From assembly GCF_047511655.1 (NCBI RefSeq), contig NC_133393.1, forward strand, positions 2,237,001-2,301,000: 64,000 nt of DNA, read 5' to 3'. The stretch comes from Castor canadensis. Taxonomy: Eukaryota; Chordata; Mammalia; Rodentia; Castoridae. Numbering within the stretch: the first letter of the stretch is position 1; every line of letters begins with the position of its first letter. Both the position numbers and the translations under genes were made by a program. Positions 20,211-31,800 of this stretch are shown here, one piece after another. A model generated the notes under the pieces. That model was not told where the DNA came from. It did no database searches and was given only the letters and a program-made list of their open reading frames with translations.

Positions 20211-21254
20211 TGAAGCGAGGGCGGAGGCCCCGCGGGGAGGCGCTGGCGCAGGGACTCCCTCGTGTCCCCACGGGGTCGAGACCCGGATGGAAGTGCGCCC
20301 CGCCTTATCTGCCCGACCAGAGCGAAAGCCCGCGCGGCACAGCGCGCACTCCGCGGAGGGAGCCTGCTCCTGACGCTTCCGGAGTGTCCGGGGCTCTTCC
20401 CTGTTAAAAGCCGCCCCTTCGGGAATTGGGTGACACAGGTGGGCTAAGGAGGCCACCTCCCCGTTACTAAGCGTTCCCTGCCCTGCAGCCCTAGAGCCGG
20501 GCGCCTGTGACAGGTGACCTTCCCGAGGCCCGGGAGTCCGGAGGCCCCGCGCCCGGTCCAGCGCTCATCCTGCGGAAGACAGCGAGCCTCAGCCGGCGGG
20601 GCGGGCGGGGCGCGCCTGTAATCCCAGCACTGGAGGCTGAGGCAGAGGGTCCCAGTCAAGGTCAGCACGGGCACACAGCGAGCCCAGGCCTCAGGATCGA
20701 AACACCTGAGAGCCCAAGCCGTCACTTAGGTGCTCACACTGACCACTTCCCGAGGGCGGGTCCACTCGCCTTTACTGTCCAGCTGTGCTCCGCAGAGGCC
20801 GGCCTTTGTGCCGCTCCTGAACCATCTCGGCACGCGCGGGTGCCCAGTGACATCCGCTTGGACAGCGATCCCTGCAGCTCTCTGCTGCCATCCTCTCGTG
20901 TCTAAATTAAGCGCAAATCATGAAGTAACTTTAAAGTGCTTAATCATTTACTGAACACAAACAATCGGTGACAATTACTAAAAGTCGCCCTCCTATCAAG
21001 TGTCACCTGCCAGTGGCATCCGTGCCCCCACGAGCGCTCCCCTCCCCCGGAGCGCTCCCGCACACGCGTTCAAGTCCCGCGCGTCTGCTCCCGAGGCCTC
21101 GCTGGACCACCTCGTCACGGAAGGTGAAGAAGAGCCGGTGACGCCGCACATCCCAGCCCTCAGGACGCAGAGGCAGGGGACCCTCACCAGTGCTAGACCC
21201 CGTCCCCATCAAAACAAAAACCAAGAAGCAAGTAGGGAGGCACAGAAGTGACCC
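20211..21254. other. Spacer upstream of BAG2 / downstream of ZNF451
   Basis: CpG-rich to about 21130, with one B1 copy. Open frames of 60-130 codons here have no recognisable domain and probably reflect GC content. Confidence 0.5.
20598..20703 (+). repeat. B1 SINE in the CpG island flank
   Basis: 'gcgcgcctgtaatcccagca' followed by 'ctggaggctgaggcagaggg'. It is unusually CpG-rich for a B1. Confidence 0.75.
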
Positions 21255-21260
21255 TTTAAT
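21255..21260 (-). terminator. ZNF451: Candidate distal ZNF451 polyadenylation signal
   Basis: Reads ATTAAA on the - strand, with cttctgtg beyond it. It would give a 3' UTR of about 1.55 kb. Confidence 0.3.
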
Positions 21261-22809
21261 AAAAGCAAACGGGCTTCTAGGTGTTGACTGAAAGATGAGT
21301 GATAAACCAGTTTCTCATTAAAATCCTAGTTTTGCAGGGAAAGAACAAAATTCTAACAAAGGTATCTTTCTTGTCATATAAGAAAAGCTTTGTATTTAGA
21401 GAAATTCTTTAAAATTTGGCAAAAAATGACTACTCAAAATTTTTAGAGGTAAGACAAAGATAGTATGAGAACCCCTGTTAAGTCTTATAGCTATGCAACT
21501 TTGGGGCCTCAGCACTTTAGAATTAAATCTGTAACACCAAACGGAGGAAATGGACAGATTAAATGGAAGACTAAAAGGAAGACACTCCACATGACAAAAA
21601 CTTTTAAGTAAGGAACATCATTCCTGAGTACACCTTCAACACTGCTTTTGGAAGAAAATTATGTTCACACAAATATTATTAAAAATAGGTTTAATTCTAT
21701 TCATATTTAACATCATTCTTATGCAACAGATTATACAAGACATTAAAATCGAAGCAAACAAAAGATGGAAAAGGTTTTGATCTACTTACTTATTTTAGCA
21801 ATCAGCTGCTCTAATTAAAGCAAGAATACAAACCCACATGATAGCCAAAAGAAAGTCACTGGTGAAGTTTGAGCCTGCTCCACAATCACTTTGTCCTCAT
21901 GAACACGGAGCATTTGTGAAACACCTGCAGCCTATGAAAATGTCTCTGCAAAGTAGTATCCACAAGTCCCAGCCCTGTCATCACCCATGGAAAGAAACTT
22001 GATTTTAGAGGTAAAAAGACTGGATGGAGAAACTGAAGATGTTGACTCCCACCACCCATTCACAGGGTTAGCATGGCCTAGAGGTGGGAGATGTAGACCC
22101 AGAGCTCAGACACAGCACATCAACAGAGGAAGAGAAAATGCCTGCTGTTGTCACTGTGCACACCCCTTGTTCTTGGACCTGTCCCTTGGTACCTTTGTAC
22201 ACTTTGCCCAAAAGCAGTGGAGCCTTCCTAACTCAGTGCCAAGTTTTTGTTACAGATTAGTTTTTCCATAAACCACTTTGAACCAGTCGAGAATAAAGTA
22301 ATTGTAAACACGATCTCAAAGGTATTGTATATTAATTACTGCCATGTGAAATGTAAAATTTATGGAAAAACTGAGGTTGGCACCTTTATATTCAGTTTGA
22401 CTCCTAAAAAACCGAACTAGCATCATTTGTACAGTACAGGTAAAGCTAAAGAAGCAATGCCATTTGGGAAACACAAACAACAATCAAAAAATTTTGTTTT
22501 TGTTTTGTTTCCTTTTAAAAAAACCCTTTTAACCTAAATATATGAATTTTAAATTAGCTGGGACATTGCGACACCCACATATCAGGAGACATGATTTATA
22601 CTTGCATTAGGATGTTTTCCATCCCTTCCAAACAATGTTGTACAACAGCACAAAAATATAAAGCAAACGTGAGATTTGAACATATGACAGCAAAAAACGT
22701 GTTCAGGTACATTTGCATTCGCATGTTTCAAGGCTCCTTTAGAAATCAGTCAATAATTCGTTATCCTGAGTCTCTTTAGGCCACTTGATGTTGTGTGGTA
22801 ATATCTTAA
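21261..22809 (-). other. ZNF451: ZNF451 3' untranslated region (inferred)
   Basis: AT-rich, repeat-free sequence directly after the ZNF451 stop. It reaches one of the two candidate signals. Open frames on the + strand (e.g. 21987-22271) have no recognisable features. Confidence 0.5.
21690..21695 (-). terminator. ZNF451: Candidate proximal ZNF451 polyadenylation signal
   Basis: Reads ATTAAA on the - strand, with a GT-rich element (tttgtgtgaac) about 20 bases downstream. No AATAAA is present on that strand across 20900-22810. Confidence 0.3.
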
Positions 22810-22856
22810 TCACATTTCCTCAAGACTTCTTCTAATAGCTTCTTCTAATTCCACAT
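22810..22856 (-). CDS. ZNF451: ZNF451 last coding exon
   Basis: The acceptor is tttaatacag. It encodes DVELEEAIRRSLEEM then TGA (22810-22812). The ELEEAIRRSLEE helix matches the ubiquitin-interacting motif pattern (acidic residues, Ala, Ser). It is too short to appear as an ORF, but its sequence and phase fit exactly. Confidence 0.94.
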
Positions 22857-25800
22857 CTGTATTAAAAGACAGAATTTTAAAACTTAAGGCAGGAAACTAA
22901 TCAATGTGCTTTATGAAAGTTTTATCAACTACATTCATTTTTTCAAGAAGGTAAGGAAAATCAAAATGGAAGAACTTAGGATATATTGGAATTTCTCCAT
23001 AATAAAATGAGTATTCTGAAATATGAGAACTTGGATATGACTTAAACTTTAAACTGTACACATGAAGTTACTGTGCAAGTGAACTTATAAGTTATTTCTA
23101 TTCATAGATGTAGAAAGTCAACAAACTTAGAATCACTTAGCATATAATCACTTGTTCACACACACACACACACACACACACAACAGTGCCACCTACTTCC
23201 TAGAAAACTTGAGGTGATAAACACAAGATGAAATAGAAACAAAAAGGTAATACCATGGTAAAATCCCACAGGCAATTAAAAGTTTAGCCTTTTATTTGCC
23301 AATTATACCACAACAAAGCTAGGAGGAAATCAGCCTTAAAGGTTTCCTAGCATCTAAGGCAGAGTGACACTCATGGCTACATAATGTCATCTGAGAAGCA
23401 GATGTCATCTGTATACACACACAAATGCAACTCCTTCAACAACCGCTTACTAAATGTCCACCACATACCAGGAACTCGACTACAACAGCAAGCAAGACAG
23501 ACATGCAGGTCTTGCTCTGTCTTCCCCTTGGGAATGAACCTAAAAGCCAGGAGTGCTAAACTGGAGTCTACTCCCTGGCCTTCACTGCTTCTCCCCACCT
23601 GGCCCAGCCTCTCAGAGCCCCAGGCTTAGAGGCACAGTGGCTCCTCTAGGATGCAGCTGCTTTCCCTGTTTGTTGTGGTGTCTGCAATTTTAAACACCAG
23701 AAGCAAGCATAAACTGTGGGTTAAATTAAAGCTACAGTCAAGGGCTAGTGAGCTGCCCTAAGGTGAATGGAGATGAGGTAGGAAGAAAAGCTCAGACACC
23801 TTAGAGAACAAGGTAACAAGACTGTGAGATGGGAAAACCTATTATAAAGTTACAGGAATTGAGAATGTGGCACTAGTGCAGAATAAACAGACCAAAAGAA
23901 CAGCAAAGCCACTCAGAAACAGGTCCCTGCATGGATGGACCCTTGGTTAATGACAATGGTAGCACTGCAATAGGGTAGGAAAATATGTTTGTTTGGGTTT
24001 TCTGGAGTCACAGGGAGGTCTGAACTCAGGGCCCTGCCTTTGCGGGGCAGGTACTTTACCACCTGACACACACCCAGCCCTTTGTGCTTCATTTTTCACA
24101 TAGGGTCCCATGTTTTTTTTACTAGTGTGGCCTTGGGCCACAATCCTCCTACTTACACCTTCCACATAGCTGGGATTGCAACTATGTACCACCATGCTCA
24201 GCTTATTGACTGGGATGAAGTCTTGTAATTTTATGTGCAGGCTGGCCTTGAGCCAGATCCTCCTGATTTTCACCTACTGAGTAGCTGGGATTACAGGTAT
24301 GAGCCTCTGTACCTGGCAATAATAAACAGTGGCAGATCAACTAATAGGCCATATAAGAAAAAATAAAATCTTATTTTAAAGAAAACACAAAAACGAACAT
24401 CTGCTACACTATATATCTAATTGTGAGAGACAAAACAAAAATGCTTCTAGAAGATAGGAGGATCTTTATAATCGTAACACAGGGAAAGATTTATTAAGTA
24501 AGGTTAAAAACATGGAAAAGACTGATCACTAGGCCTGAATTCACATTACTTTGTCCATCAAAAGTCACCAGTGCACGCAGAAGGCTGAGGCAGGAGGATA
24601 TCAAGCCTAGGAATTTAACCAGCCTGGGCAACATAGCAAGGCTACATCTCCAAAACAGAAGCACCACTTGAAAGAGCCACAGAGGGGGAGAAAACACTTG
24701 CCAGACCTGGGACTGTGCCCAGAACAATTTAAAAGATTTCAACCCAGAAAAATCAGTAAAAGATAGTCCAACAGAAAAAATATCAACACATTTCAAAAGG
24801 ATTTCAAAAGATTACGTTTAAATGGTCAATAAACATTACTCATCATAGCTCAGTGTACAGCACTTGGCTAGAAAACATGAAGTCCTGGGTTTGAGCCCCA
24901 GCACTGGAAAAAAATAAACCCACAAAAATCTTACTCATCAGAAAAATGTAAAAATAAAACCACAAAGAAATACCAGTACATATTCATCAGACTAGTTAAA
25001 ATGACAAAATTACTGATGACTGACTTCAATTAGTGAGGCTGTAGGTCAGTGGGAACTCAAGCACACTGCCAAAGCTAATGACAGCAGAGTCACTGTAGAA
25101 GGTGGCCCGGCACATGTACTCACAGTGAACACAAGCAATTCCTCTCCTAGGCACACATACCCAGAAATGTGGTCTACTTGCATCAAGAGACATGCATGGT
25201 AAAGTTCACACTTGAATTACTTGTAATAGGTAAAAAGTACAAATTAAATGTCTGTAAATAACAGATAGATTGGGTACAGATGTAGAATATTACACAGATA
25301 TTAGAGCTGCATACTAAAACACAGATGAGTTTCTGAAACAATGCTGATTAAAGGAAACCTGACTCAAAAGAACATAACCCAAGCCAGGCATGGCTGCAGG
25401 ACGTGGAAAGCTGAGGCAGGAAGATCACAAATTTGAGGCCAGCCCAGAGTGAGACACTCTCTCAAACAAAAGAATACGGCCTATACAGGACAGATTCTAA
25501 CTGTATGTGGGTATTCATATTTGATTAAAATTAACTGAAAGTTAAAACTCAGTGCCTTAGGCTGAGCTACATTTCTGTTATCAGTGGCATCACAGTGGGC
25601 AGGGCAGACACAGAACATGTCCCTCATTACAGTTTACTGGACAGTGGCCTAGGATTTGGTTAAATAACTTCAAAATGAAGCACTGCTCAACTGCACTGTC
25701 TCTAGGAGAGCAGGAAGTAGAGGAGGCAGGCAAGAGGGGGATGAGAATTGTGTCTCCCTAACACATGTCCTAACCCCTATGTTGGAGTTCATTTGGTGCC

Positions 25801-28800
25801 GTTGTTGCAGAATACTTGAGGCTGGGCAATTTCTGACAATCCCGCAGGTTTGGAAGGTCAAGGGGCCTGTGTATATCCACAGCTTTCTTTCTGCATCATC
25901 TCATGGCAGAGTGCAGAAAGGCACAGTGGGGCAGACTGGGTGGGATACAGGAGATTTAATTATAAGCTACTTCAAGTCTCTCTTATTCTATCCTTGGCCA
26001 CAATATGAAGCTTTAGTATTTACATTCATTATTAATAAAAAACACAGGTAACTGCTATGAGTTGAAGAAACTGATTTAGAAAAATCAGCAACTTCTGTGC
26101 CAGTGTTCTGAGTAGGCATACCTCCATAGTCATCCTTAAATGAACAATGACAACAGTGATAACACAGCATCAATGCAATGCAGACACTGTTCACTTGTTA
26201 GTAAAACAGGTATACTAATATTCCCATTTTTAAAATGAAGAAATTCAGGCAGTCAAGTCAGAGGCATGAATACAGCCTTTAATCACATCACCAAGAACAA
26301 CGAACCCTGGGGAAGAGGCAGGACTGACTGCCAGATGTACCACATTACAATATTCCAGTGTCTAGTTTTCAACAACAAAAAAACAATAAAATACAGTCAA
26401 ACAAGAAGAATGAAGTGAGGTGACCTGCAAGCAGAGCTTTAACTTAGGCAGTCTGGATCCAATTTCTGTACTCTTCACCACATTTGTTGGCTTATTCTTC
26501 CCCTGTCTGGTACACAGAACAGTTTGCATAGGATTTCTGTGACTAGTTGGTGTTCAAAATTTGATATTGGTTTATTATGGAGAACAAAAGAAACACATCA
26601 TAGGAGGTGGGTAGTGAAGGCAAAAGATGTAAGCAAATTTATCCTGTCTTTTGCCAACATTCAAGCATTTACAGGGGAAGGAGTAAGAAGAGACTTGAGA
26701 GGATTTTAAACTGTTTTGAGTTTTATTATCAGGTCTGGAAAAGAGCCTTATTTTACTTCCATAGTCAACAAAATCACCAACTGTCTCCCAGTAATTTTCA
26801 CTACTCAGCTATAGGGAGATGGGTCCTAATGGGTGGTTCTAACACAATTTTGTTGAACTTCATCCATTCAACAAACAATCATTTAGTGCCACATCTATGC
26901 TAGTGCTCCTGGAAGGAAACAAAATGTGACCTAATTCCTTGTGGAACTCACTAAAGATGAGAGATGTAGGCAGAAATATTTTAAATCTAGTTGGGATAGT
27001 CTAGTACATGCTTAGTAGAGGCAGTAGTTACAGCTCTGTCAAAGAACAAAAAATCAGCTGGGTGTGATAGCACACGCCTAAAATCCCAGCTACTACAGAG
27101 GCCAAGACAGGAAGATCACAAGTTCAAGGCCAACCTGAACACAGGGTTGTCACAAGACACCTCATATTAAAGAAATAAAAAAGAAAATCCAGAAAAAGTA
27201 CTAGCCATACAAAATTGTTACAAAACTAGTGACTATCTGGTTTAACCTCAGAAATGACATCTGAGCTACATCTTGTTGGATAAAGAGAGGAAAAGGGCAC
27301 TGGAGGACAGTGCAGGAGCTCATATTCCTTAACTTGGATGGAACACTGTGTAGTCTTCATGCTTTACAGAAACCATCAGGAAACAAACCACACACACTCT
27401 TGATTTTTCAAACATTATGCTGCCATCTGAAATGACAACTAGTCAAAAGTTTAAAGCATCTTTCCTTGGGTTCCTCTTTTATTTAAATCGGTATATATTA
27501 AATTATACATAGTAAGGGGTTTCACTGTGACATTTCCATACATAATTCTTGGTTTCTTTAATAGCAATCATTTTGAAAACCAAAGAATCATTAAAATGTA
27601 AAATCTCAATCTCCAAACCATAAAATGCACTGCAGAGACAACAAAATGGTAGACGTTTTGGTAGCTATACACATCTTAGATTTCCTCAGTTAGCCAGAAG
27701 CCCACAAAACTGAAGGCTGGAAGCCTTTAAACATTTTTAAGTGTGGTTACTTAAAAATGATGATTGTGACTGGCATTTTCCTGGAATTAGTCACACGGCA
27801 CAAATGAAGGCTGCAAAATCTGAGTTCCTTACACGTTCAATGGTGTTTATCTTTTAGTGGCCTTGATAAACAATTTAGCTGGCAATTTTTGTTTAAAACT
27901 AACAAAAGTTCTTTCACTGTCATCACTGTATGGCTGCAAGACCTTGAGAAATGAAGTTGGGCAAAAAACTTGCTTCTAATTAGGCTCTAGATTTTCTGCC
28001 AACCTTACGTAACCAATTAATTTTGGCTATGAGAAGGATCAGAGTTTTCTTTTCCTTTTTTGATACAGGGTTTTGCTACACAGGCTGGAGCTTGCTCATA
28101 GCCCAGGCTGGCCTCAAATTTTCGATCCCCTACCTAAGCCTCCTGAGTGCTGGGATTTCAGGTAGGCACCACCCTGCCAGGCAAGATCAGATTTTTTCTT
28201 CATCAAAAAGATGAATTAATTCCACTGCCAGACTCAAATTCCCAAACTCCTAATAGCAGAAAGCTCTAGCATGTTTTAAGCTGAACTAACTGCATTACAG
28301 GAGACTGACTAGATGCACAGGAAGTACCTGGCTGGACCCTTCTGTTTGTGTTTAGCTACATTTCCTACCTTCTTCCCACCCTTGAATCCCCAACAGCAAA
28401 CAATACTGGATTGGAAGATAAATATATGAAGGCTCCTATATTTTCCTTTAACATCACAGATACTAGTATTTTCAACTTCTTCAATGTAGCTAAAAATATT
28501 TTCCAAGACTTATTAACTCACTTCCTCCCTGGTTATTAAAAACTACAGTCAATTATGGGAAAACTAAAGAATGGTTACCTGGTACGATCAAACTGGTACA
28601 GCCAGAAAATAATATGCCAAGCGACACAAGTAATTCGCTTAAACATATACAAGAGCTTGTCTTTTTTGTGATTTTATTGGACAGGACTAGGGTTTGAACT
28701 CAAGGCTTCATGCTTTCAAAGCAGGTGCTCTACCACTTGAGATATACCAACAGTCCATTTTGGAGCTCTGGTTATTTTGGAGATGGGGTCTCATAAACAA

Positions 28801-31800
28801 TTTGCCTGGTTTGTCCCTGAATCACAGTCCTCCAGAGCTCAGCCTCCCAAGTAGCTAGAATTACAAGTGCAAGCCACCAGTGCCTGGCAAGAGCTTATTC
28901 ATTAAGAGGAGAAACTGAACTTCGGAAACTTTATTTACAAAATCAGCATTGCACCAAATCTAGGCCATACTGAGTCATACCGGGCTGACTTTGTCTGAAC
29001 CTTTGAAACTAGGTTTATCCTTAAGTCATCCTGTGTGATACAGTACAAGCTCCCCTTCAACCCAAGAAAGCCTCATCTGTTTTTAAAGGAGGGAGTGAAG
29101 AGACAGTGAAAAGTGAGAGAAATTTTAAAACCATACAAGGAAGATAATCCATTAGAATAGTTACCTTCCGTAGATCTGAAGTCGTCTTCTGTTAAAGTAC
29201 TTTTTGTACCCATGTTATCATCACTGTCACATTCTGTAACAGAATCAAAGCAAAGGCGTCTAAGAATGTTACTGGGCCATACGTCATGTATTCCCAAGCA
29301 CTTCTCTCATACCCAAACCTGCTACTCGTCAGTACTACAACACTTACCCAGTTTTCAGCCACACATTAAAAATGGTTACAGATTAAAGCCTCCTGTATTT
29401 TGAAAGTCACATGCATTCGTCTCTCTAGAGCTAACATGATAGGCTCTAAGGCACTACATTGCACAAACTCCTTTGGTGGTATCCTTCTAAGCTTTCATAA
29501 TGAGAAAATACTCTATACAATGGCATGATTGACCAGGTATTGGAGAAGTCACACAAAATCTGACCCTGATACAATCTGTGACCTAGTATTTATCTGACTA
29601 GCCACTTTTAACTAAAAATTTAAATGGATAAATTTATATGAGTGTGTATGTATGTGTAGGTGTGTATACATCTATTACCACAGTAACTGAATCTGAATAC
29701 AAGACATATTTGCTTCTGTGCAAACTTGGAAGAACAACATACTAAGAATTAGACTGAACAACTATCTATGAGTAAAATGCTAGTACTTTATTCCTCTATT
29801 GCAGAGGTTTGCTATTATGAGCCAATCCTTTGCCACGCTGGCCAACTACTCCAAAAGTACTTTTCGCAATGTTTCATTTACAGTCTGAAAGACAAAAGCC
29901 TCTAAGCATTAAGAACAGATCAGTGACGGCAGCAGTCATGACCCACTCTACAATTCATCTGTTCATGCAGAGCCTAAGGCAAAACTGTGGGTTTGAACCA
30001 TGAGAGTTAGCTTGACACTGGGCTGCAAAACTTACAAAAGGTTTCTATTTCCTCAACCAAAATCACCTATAGAATAGAGAAAATCACAAATATTATTCTA
30101 TTTTCAGTATCTCTGCACAGAATTTACTGTGTCATATGCATTAGGATGGTATCCAAAGCAACAACCTATAGTTTCAGTAACAAGCTGAGGAAACAAAAGG
30201 AAGATAGGTTTTTAGAATTAAATTCAAGAATAATTTATATAGGAAAATGAGGAGGGGCAAGATGGCGGAGGAGTAGCTTTCTCCATCGGACGCCGTGATA
30301 ACAAAGAAGAGCACATACAGAACAGCAAGAGAAAAAAACAGCAGAGAACCAATCACAAAAGACAGACAGGGCACCTGAAAGATACGGTGAAACAGAAAGA
30401 GGGCAGAGTAAATGAAGAAACAGTTTGCAGTTCCGCCCCCAGATCCCCAGGAGGAGGAGAAGCCAAAGCCTCCACCCAAGGTAAGCCAGGCGGCCTCTGT
30501 TAACAGACTTAGGACTGTAAGTATACCACCTGCAAACCCTAACTCCAGTGCAGGGACATGACGGGACACTGACTTCCTCAGTGCAAGAGGCCAGCAGCAG
30601 ACAAGACAACCTTTCATTCCTCATCCCTCAGAGAGGAGTGATATGGTGCCATCTTGACAGGGCAAAGCCACACACACTGCATCACCTCTGCATTCACAGA
30701 AACTGGGATAACGCAGTGTGTTCACGAGTACTGAGCACAAAGGTAAAGCACAGACAGCTGATACCTGGAACCCCAGTGTACCATGCAGACCTACTCACAC
30801 ACAGCTCATTCCAAAAGGAAACAGAGGCAAATCCACAGCAAGTCTCACGTGCTAAAATATAAGTGTTCCCCAAAACAGCAGCAGGAGAGAAGGGAAAGGA
30901 GTACGGCAAAGATGAAATTTTAAGTATTTTATAGGATATTAAGTAGATGTTGTTGAGAACAAAAGAGTGGAAGAAAAAGAAAATATTGTCTTTTTTTAAA
31001 AACCCAAAGACAGAAAACTCAAGTGGATGAAAACAAAAATTGCACAAAAGGAAGATAATATGCAGTAGTAAGGCATGACATAAATAGGCAAGAGGGCATT
31101 TCCCTTTACAGTCTTGCATGACTCTTACTTTTTCCTGGGTGTGTGTGTGTGTGCAGATCAGGCTGGCCTAGAACTCACCATCCTCCTGCCTCCCGAGTGC
31201 TGGGATTACAGATGTGCACCACCATGCCTGGCTCCTTTACTCTATCTTTTTTTTTTAATTATTCATATGTACATATCCTTTACTCTATCTTAAAGAGCAA
31301 AGTTAAGTGAGGTACATTATTGACTTCATAATGGGTTTCCAATAAAAATATGGTTCCAAATACATTAAAAGGGAAAAAAACATTGAAAGAAAAGTAGAGT
31401 TGGAAATTTTAAAGGCACACAATAAAAAGGCCAAAAAGAAGCCACTATTTTTCATCGAGGTCATTTATTAGCATTTTCAAATCTTATTCATGGATTTAAA
31501 TTATCAGAATACTTAAAATATTCCTTCATTTTCCTTCTTTACCCGTATTTACTTATTTTACAAATATAAAAAACAAAAAGTAAAACTCAGGAATCCATAG
31601 AAATATGTTCTTTTCAAGCCCTGGAAGGTGAAAACGACTTTGGCACTCCTTCCCTGGACAACAACATATGAGTGAGATGGAGTGTAAGCGCAGCAGCAGG
31701 GTAGGTCAGGGCTTCAGTTTGTCACTGTTAACCTCGTAAGTGGCTTTTAAATTTTTTCTTGGTATTGCCATGTTATGATTTTGCTTTCTGGTTTTCACCT

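Larger units (their letters stand above)
24350..25375 (+). mobile_element. L1 3' portion, split by two SINEs
   Basis: ORF2/3' UTR-like wording (gaaaacacttgccagacctg, taaatggtcaataaacatta, acacagatgagtttctgaaa). A B1 interrupts it at 24565-24660 and an ID at 24841-24917. Confidence 0.7.
22857..29164 (-). other. ZNF451: ZNF451 last intron (6.3 kb)
   Basis: Contains a CA microsatellite, an L1 3' copy interrupted by SINEs (24350-25375), a MaLR relic and B1/ID/composite SINEs. The 26860-27010 stretch may be an old L2/MIR-type relic (cattcaacaaacaatcattt). The remainder, for example 25936-26860 and 27180-28050, shows no gene. Confidence 0.7.
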
